Shown: one piece after another, positions 33,480 to 37,877 of the stretch
Layout of the letters: every line of letters starts with the position of its first letter
Numbering within the stretch: the first letter of the stretch is position 1
Origin: Fidelibacterota bacterium
GTDB lineage: Bacteria; Fidelibacterota; Fidelibacteria; Fidelibacterales; Fidelibacteraceae
Direction of reading: 5' to 3'
NCBI GenBank assembly: GCA_018400915.1
Contig: JAGYLW010000006.1
Span: forward strand, 1 to 37,877
DNA: 37,877 nucleotides
Made by a program: the position numbers and the translations under genes
Notes under the pieces: model-generated
Told to the model about the DNA's origin: nothing
The model's input: only the letters and a program-made list of their open reading frames with translations
Database searches by the model: none

Positions 33480-34924
33480 AATATCTCAGCGAACTGCTGA
33501 AACACCTTCAGCAGCCTTACTACTACGAGGGTCCCGATCCCCGGATCCGGGATGTTGTCTACGACTCCCGTATGGCGGGAAAAGATGCGCTTTTTGTGGC
33601 CGTCAGGGGATACCGGACGGATGGGCATACCTACATTTTCAGCGCTTATCAGAACGGAGCGACCGCCTGCGTTGTCGAGAAACCGGTTGACTGCCCCGTT
33701 CCCCAGATCGTGGTGAACGACAGCAGAAGCGCCCTTGCGGACCTGAGCCACGCACTTTACCACTCGCAGCCTCTCCCCTTCCCCCTGCTCGGCATCACCG
33801 GCACGAACGGAAAGACCACGATGACCCATCTTCTGTACCAGCTTGCGGAAAGCAGCGGATCCAGCCCGGCCCTCATCGGCACACTCGGAGCCCGGAGTGC
33901 AGGCCGTTACAGGGATGAAGCCCGCACCACTCCTGAAAGCCGCGATCTCGCACTGCTCTTCCGCCGCTTTGAACGGGAATACACCACCGCGGTATTTATG
34001 GAAGTCTCCTCACACGCCATTGCGCTTCAGCGGATCCACGGACTGCTTTTCGATTCCGCCGTTTTTACGAACCTCAGCCGGGATCATCTTGATTTTCATA
34101 CCGATATGGAGGCGTATTTCCAGACAAAAGCGCGGTTGTTCCGTCAGCTCCGCCCGGGAGGCGTCAGCATCGTCAATACCGGCGATGCCTACGGAAAACG
34201 TCTGTACGACCTGATAAGCACGGAGAAAATATCTTACGCAGTGCATGATGCAAATGCGGACTTCCATTTCTCGGAACTGTCCGTGAACATTCACGGCGTG
34301 CGCGGTGTACTGAACACCCCGGCCGGTGCCTTTCGCGTGGATTCGCCCCTGCTGGGTACCTTTAACGCTGAAAACATCTGCGGGAGCATCGCCGCATGGC
34401 TACAGCTTTTCCCCGGAAAAAACGCCATCGTTGATAATTTTCCCTTCCGTCCGGTGGACGGCCGGATGGAAATGATCAAAAGCTCCCGGGGCACCGCCGT
34501 GATCGATTATGCACACACGCCGGATGCCATGGAAAAAGCGCTGAACGCCGCCTCCCGCCTGAGCGGACGCAAGCGTATCATTACGGTCTTCGGCTGCGGT
34601 GGCGACCGTGACCGTGAAAAAAGGCCCATGATGGGCAGGATCGCGGAAGCCGGTTCGGATATCATCATTCTCACAAACGATAATCCGCGCAGAGAGGACC
34701 CGCGGCAGATCGCGGAAAATATTCTATCCGGGATCGCAAACAGGGAAAAAACGGAGATCTGCCTCGACCGTAAGGAAGCCCTGAAGAAAGCTTACGGATA
34801 CTCTGAGAAGGGGGATATTATCATGATCCTGGGGAAGGGAGCGGAAAAGTATATGGAGATCAGGGGGGAAATGATCCCCTTTAATGATAAATCGGTCATA
34901 AACGAAATGGAGAGACACAAGTAA
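33476..34924 (+). CDS. murE: UDP-MurNAc-L-Ala-D-Glu:meso-diaminopimelate ligase MurE
   Basis: This ATP-dependent cytoplasmic ligase adds the third peptide residue of the peptidoglycan precursor. The start is the ATG at 33476 overlapping the ftsI stop, with GGAGGTG upstream, giving 482 residues; the ORF-track start is 7 codons earlier inside ftsI. Landmarks are the ATP loop GITGTNGKTT (~106-115), ARTTPES, MEVSSHAIALQRI with the carbamylated-lysine region following, and DYAHTPDAMEKAL. The amino-acid-selecting DNPR (~402) indicates meso-diaminopimelate rather than lysine. It is followed by an unusual intergenic hairpin. Confidence 0.97.
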   Translation: MKYLSELLKHLQQPYYYEGPDPRIRDVVYDSRMAGKDALFVAVRGYRTDGHTYIFSAYQNGATACVVEKPVDCPVPQIVVNDSRSALADLSHALYHSQPLPFPLLGITGTNGKTTMTHLLYQLAESSGSSPALIGTLGARSAGRYRDEARTTPESRDLALLFRRFEREYTTAVFMEVSSHAIALQRIHGLLFDSAVFTNLSRDHLDFHTDMEAYFQTKARLFRQLRPGGVSIVNTGDAYGKRLYDLISTEKISYAVHDANADFHFSELSVNIHGVRGVLNTPAGAFRVDSPLLGTFNAENICGSIAAWLQLFPGKNAIVDNFPFRPVDGRMEMIKSSRGTAVIDYAHTPDAMEKALNAASRLSGRKRIITVFGCGGDRDREKRPMMGRIAEAGSDIIILTNDNPRREDPRQIAENILSGIANREKTEICLDRKEALKKAYGYSEKGDIIMILGKGAEKYMEIRGEMIPFNDKSVINEMERHK

Positions 34925-34933
34925 CCCTCTACC

Positions 34934-34967
34934 ACCCCGGTGCGGAGAGCCCTCTCCGTACCGGGGT
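34934..34967 (+). other. 15-bp stem-loop between murE and murF
   Basis: ACCCCGGTGCGGAGA (34934-34948), loop GCCC, TCTCCGTACCGGGGT (34953-34967) form a near-perfect RNA stem, with one G-U pair. It fills the 51-bp gap almost completely and ends 8 nt before the murF ATG. There is no T-tract after it, so it is not a standard terminator; RNA processing, stability or control of murF translation are possible. Confidence 0.85.
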
Positions 34968-34975
34968 TCCTAAAA

Positions 34976-36325
34976 ATGATGAAAACGCAACAGTTACATC
35001 ACGGTCCCTTTACGCTGCGCAATATCCGCTTCGCTTTTTTCCGCGGTGTCAGTATTGATTCCCGCAATATTCCCGAAACCCACATTTTCTGCGCACTGAA
35101 GGGGGAACACACGGACGGCCACCGTTTTGTCAGGGATGCGCTGGACAATGGTGCGCTGGCGGCCGTGGTGGACCGTGATTATGCTGAAAAAGCGGATCCG
35201 CGGGATCCGCTGATCATTGTGGACGACACCTATCAGGGCCTGAAGGATATGGCGGCCGTGTATGCACACAGTCTGAACGTACCGGTCTTTGCGATCACCG
35301 GAAGTGCCGGAAAGACCTCAAGCCGCCGGCTGCTTGCGGAGGTCCTGCGTTCGGAAATGATCATTGCCGAAAGCCCGAGGAATTTTAACAACCACATCGG
35401 CCTTCCGCTGGCCGTCCTGCAGATCAGGGGCGATGAGGATATTGCCATTCTGGAGATGGGAATGTCCGCCCTGGGTGAGATCCGTGAACTCTGCGGCATT
35501 ATTCCGCCGGACTACGGACTGATCACGGTCATTGCACACGCCCATATCGGCGGACTCGGGTCCATCGGGAACGTCCAGAAAGCAAAATTCGAGCTTTTTG
35601 ATTCGGTGAAGGATGACGGCATTCTCTTTCTCAATCTCGATGACCCCCGCATCGCCGCTTATCCGGAGGACAGGCGCAGGCGGATAAGCTTCTCCCTGGA
35701 GAAGCCGGGGGATTTCACCCTGCGCATATGCTCCGTTGATGAGAACGGCTGTTATACCCTGAATGCGGAGGGCGCACGGTTGCGTCTCAACGCTCCCGGC
35801 AGGGGTGCCGCAAGCAATGCCGCCGCCGTGTACGCCGCGGCGCGAAGCCTGGGGATGGACCGCGACAGCATTGTCAGACAGATCGAGCATTCCTCTCCTT
35901 CCGCCGGCCGCGGCCGCATCGACAGCTGGCGTGGGGTCAGCATCATCGATGATACCTACAATGCCAATCCTCTGTCGGTCAAAAACGCCGTTGACGCCCT
36001 GCAGGCAATGCAGGTATCCGGGAAAAAGATCATGGTCTTCGGCGACATGCTGGAAATGGGTGCCGAATCCCGCTCCAGTCACGAGACCGTCGCCGGACAG
36101 CTTGCGGTTGCGGGGGTCCGCTGCCTCCTCTGCTACGGCGAAGCAAGCCGCCACACGGCGGAAAAGGCCCGGAAGCTGGGACTGGACGACGTAAAACATT
36201 TCAGCAGTAAACAAAAACTGGCGGAGGAACTGGCCGGTATCGTTAAAGCCGGAGATGCGGTGTTGTTCAAGGGGTCACGCGGCATGGCGATGGAAGACGT
36301 TATCTCCATAATGAAGGGAATGTAA
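34976..36325 (+). CDS. murF: UDP-MurNAc-tripeptide:D-alanyl-D-alanine ligase MurF
   Basis: This ligase adds D-Ala-D-Ala to finish the UDP-MurNAc pentapeptide. I start at ATG 34976 (449 residues), because the GTG at 34940 in the ORF track lies inside the hairpin; ATG 34979 is equally possible. Family features are FRGVSIDSRNI, LKGEHTDGHRFV, the ATP loop GSAGKTSSRRLL (~109), FNNHIGLPLAVL, EMGMSALGEI, and the MurF-specific IIDDTYNANPLSV (~325). The ribosome site is poor and follows the stem-loop directly, so translation may depend on RNA structure or coupling. mraY begins 1 nt after its stop. Confidence 0.96.
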   Translation: MMKTQQLHHGPFTLRNIRFAFFRGVSIDSRNIPETHIFCALKGEHTDGHRFVRDALDNGALAAVVDRDYAEKADPRDPLIIVDDTYQGLKDMAAVYAHSLNVPVFAITGSAGKTSSRRLLAEVLRSEMIIAESPRNFNNHIGLPLAVLQIRGDEDIAILEMGMSALGEIRELCGIIPPDYGLITVIAHAHIGGLGSIGNVQKAKFELFDSVKDDGILFLNLDDPRIAAYPEDRRRRISFSLEKPGDFTLRICSVDENGCYTLNAEGARLRLNAPGRGAASNAAAVYAAARSLGMDRDSIVRQIEHSSPSAGRGRIDSWRGVSIIDDTYNANPLSVKNAVDALQAMQVSGKKIMVFGDMLEMGAESRSSHETVAGQLAVAGVRCLLCYGEASRHTAEKARKLGLDDVKHFSSKQKLAEELAGIVKAGDAVLFKGSRGMAMEDVISIMKGM

Positions 36326-36326
36326 T

Positions 36327-37430
36327 ATGCTATATGAACTTTTATATCCGTTGCGCGAATATATTTCGGGGTTCAATATCGCCGGCTATATTTCGTTCCG
36401 CAGCGCCGCCGCCGCCATTACGGCGCTGCTGATCACCTTTTTCCTGGGTCCGCCCATTATCCGTTCGCTTCGCCGGCATCATATCGGCGAAACCATACGT
36501 ATCGAAGGGCCTGAAAGCCACAAGGTCAAGGCGGGTACGCCCACCATGGGCGGCCTTATCATTCATCTGGCTGTATTTGTCCCCACGATACTGTGGGCGG
36601 ATCTCAGCAACCGCTACATCCTGCTCATGATGTTCGTGGTGCTGTGGATGGGGGTGATCGGTTTTATCGACGATTATCTGAAAGTGGTGAAAAAATTAGA
36701 AAAGGGACTGGTCGCACGCTACAAACTGATGGGACAGGTTATTCTCGGCCTTATCGTAGCGGCTTTCATGTACCTGTATCCCGGGAATCCGGAGCTGGTC
36801 ACCGTAACCTCCCTGCCCTTCCTGAAAAACGTGATGATCAACTTCGGTATTTTCTACATCCCCTTCGTAATTCTGTATATCACCGGTTTTTCCAATGCCG
36901 TCAATCTGACGGACGGACTGGACGGGCTGGCGTCCGGCCTGATGGCGCTGGCGGCATTTTCCATGCTGGCCATTGCCTATCTCTCCGGCCGCGTGGATTT
37001 CAGTCAGTATCTCGGCATCCTTTACCTTCCCACGATCGGCGAGCTGACCGTCTTTCTCTCCGCCATGGTGGGGGGACTGGTGGGATTCCTCTGGTTCAAT
37101 TCACGGCCGGCGGAAGTCTTTATGGGAGATACGGGCTCCCTTGCCTACGGGGCGGCGCTGGGAACCATCGCCATTCTCTTAAAGAAAGAGATCGTGTTCC
37201 TGCTGATCGGCATGGTCTTCGTGATCGAAGCGGCGAGTGTTGTCATACAGATCGGATGGTTCCGGCACACCAAAAAACGTTTCGGTGAAGGACGGAGGGT
37301 GTTCCGCATGGCGCCGCTCCATCATCATTTTGAAGAACTCGGCTGGCCGGAAAGCAAGGTAGTGGTCCGCTTCTGGATCATGGGGATCTTTTGTGCACTG
37401 ATGTCACTGGCAACGTTCAAGATACGCTAG
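36327..37430 (+). CDS. mraY: Phospho-MurNAc-pentapeptide transferase MraY
   Basis: MraY moves phospho-MurNAc-pentapeptide from UDP to undecaprenyl phosphate, making lipid I at the inner membrane. The 367-residue protein has about ten transmembrane helices. Hallmarks are KAGTPTMGGL, the magnesium-binding IDDYLKVVKK, NAVNLTDGLDGLASG, FMGDTGSLAYGAALG and the histidine-rich APLHHHFEELGW. AAGGGA within the end of murF serves as ribosome site. It ends 10 bp before murD. Length and motif order are standard. Confidence 0.98.
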   Translation: MLYELLYPLREYISGFNIAGYISFRSAAAAITALLITFFLGPPIIRSLRRHHIGETIRIEGPESHKVKAGTPTMGGLIIHLAVFVPTILWADLSNRYILLMMFVVLWMGVIGFIDDYLKVVKKLEKGLVARYKLMGQVILGLIVAAFMYLYPGNPELVTVTSLPFLKNVMINFGIFYIPFVILYITGFSNAVNLTDGLDGLASGLMALAAFSMLAIAYLSGRVDFSQYLGILYLPTIGELTVFLSAMVGGLVGFLWFNSRPAEVFMGDTGSLAYGAALGTIAILLKKEIVFLLIGMVFVIEAASVVIQIGWFRHTKKRFGEGRRVFRMAPLHHHFEELGWPESKVVVRFWIMGIFCALMSLATFKIR

Positions 37431-37440
37431 AAGGAACGAT

Positions 37441-37877
37441 ATGCGCGTAAGCGATAAGAACATTACGGTTCTGGGCGCCGGCCGAAGCGGCGTCTCCGCG
37501 GCCATCCTGCTGGCAAGGCATGATGCCCGCGTGTGCGTCAGCGAACAAAACAAAAAACTCAAAACCCCGGGGCTGCTGAAGATTTTTGACGAACATCATA
37601 TTGAATACGAATTCGGAGCTCACAGTGAAAAGATATTCCGGTCTGAGCTGGTCGTGCTCAGCCCGGGATTTCCGGCATCCTCGGGGGTAGTCCGGGAGCT
37701 GCGTGAACGGGATATCCCGGTCTATTCCGAGATCGAGGCTGCCAGCTGGTTCACGGAAAGCCCCGTTATTGCGGTGACGGGCTCGAACGGCAAGACCACC
37801 ACCACCTCCCTGATCGCGAACATGCTGGAGCGTTCCGGCATTTCCGCCGTGGCCTGCGGCAATATCGGCCATTCCTT
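37441..37877 (+). CDS. murD: UDP-MurNAc-L-alanine:D-glutamate ligase MurD, N-terminal part
   Basis: The gene is cut by the right edge of the window after about 145 codons and is absent from the ORF track for that reason. It starts with AAGGA 5 nt before the ATG and reads MRVSDKNITVLGAGRSGVSAA, the Rossmann-like N-terminal domain of MurD. LVVLSPGFP follows, then the ATP loop VTGSNGKTTTTSL (~113-125) and CGNIG. MurD adds D-glutamate to UDP-MurNAc-L-Ala. It continues the dcw order found in most bacteria (mraY then murD), with ftsW expected next. Confidence 0.96.
   Translation, partial: MRVSDKNITVLGAGRSGVSAAILLARHDARVCVSEQNKKLKTPGLLKIFDEHHIEYEFGAHSEKIFRSELVVLSPGFPASSGVVRELRERDIPVYSEIEAASWFTESPVIAVTGSNGKTTTTSLIANMLERSGISAVACGNIGHS

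Noticed and set aside
37417-37872. 151-codon minus-strand ORF at the right edge
   Set aside because: It is antisense to the start of murD, which is clear on the plus strand and follows the standard gene order.

Overview
The window looks like a chromosomal segment of a Gram-negative, diderm bacterium of the FCB superphylum outside the best-known Bacteroidetes (for example Marinimicrobia, Calditrichota, KSB1 or Cloacimonadota; I cannot choose between them by eye). The reasons are: two giant secreted proteins ending in the 'NYPNPFNP' type IX secretion sorting domain; cohesin-like and carboxypeptidase-regulatory/dockerin-like modules typical of such secretomes; a heptose kinase of LPS synthesis; a MurE with the DNPR motif of meso-diaminopimelate peptidoglycan; and a TPR-fronted sensor kinase. 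Readable promoters are ordinary sigma-70-like (TTGnnn, 16-18 bp, TAnnnT).

Layout. 1-1833: tail of a NamZ-like (DUF1343) muramidase and der. 2007-4166: TPR sensor histidine kinase. 4223-8132 (minus strand): a lipid-flavoured group, namely an SDR reductase, a serine-palmitoyltransferase-like alpha-oxoamine synthase, a PAS protein with a four-cysteine tail and a CDP-alcohol phosphatidyltransferase. 8316-9999: an ABC exporter pair. 10071-11254: a 14-bp minisatellite, a promoter and pfkA. 11255-11710: a long leader. 11711-21615: two adjacent type IX substrates, a papain-like protease of 1764 aa and a multi-domain adhesin-like protein of 1519 aa, closed by a strong terminator. 21730-26650: a TRADD-N-associated-type membrane protein, an OsmC peroxidase, a glycolipid-type glycosyltransferase, a PatB/MalY C-S lyase and the heptose kinase. 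26728-27001: tRNA-His, tRNA-Pro, tRNA-Arg. 27148-29361 (minus): a Dps-like ferritin, class I aldolase FbaB and a small four-cysteine protein. 29636-37877: the start of the dcw cluster (mraZ, rsmH, ftsL, ftsI, murE, murF, mraY, murD), running off the right edge.

How it works together. The right-hand 8 kb is one cell-wall/division operon with tightly overlapping genes, led by a promoter carrying 10-bp-spaced TGGGN boxes expected of MraZ autoregulation. The lipid-related genes (SPT-like, SDR, CDP-alcohol transferase, glycosyltransferase, heptose kinase) point to envelope lipid diversity, and I propose sphingolipid-type synthesis as an inference. PfkA and FbaB supply upper glycolysis/gluconeogenesis.

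The observations I consider most worth checking are: the MraZ operator; a 15-bp hairpin between murE and murF; a PKD domain apparently split and relocated inside the 1519-aa protein; the candidate sphingolipid group; the stand-alone TRADD-N-associated-type membrane protein; and the structured leader ahead of the secreted protease. I found no CRISPR array, insertion sequence, prophage or obvious new defence island.
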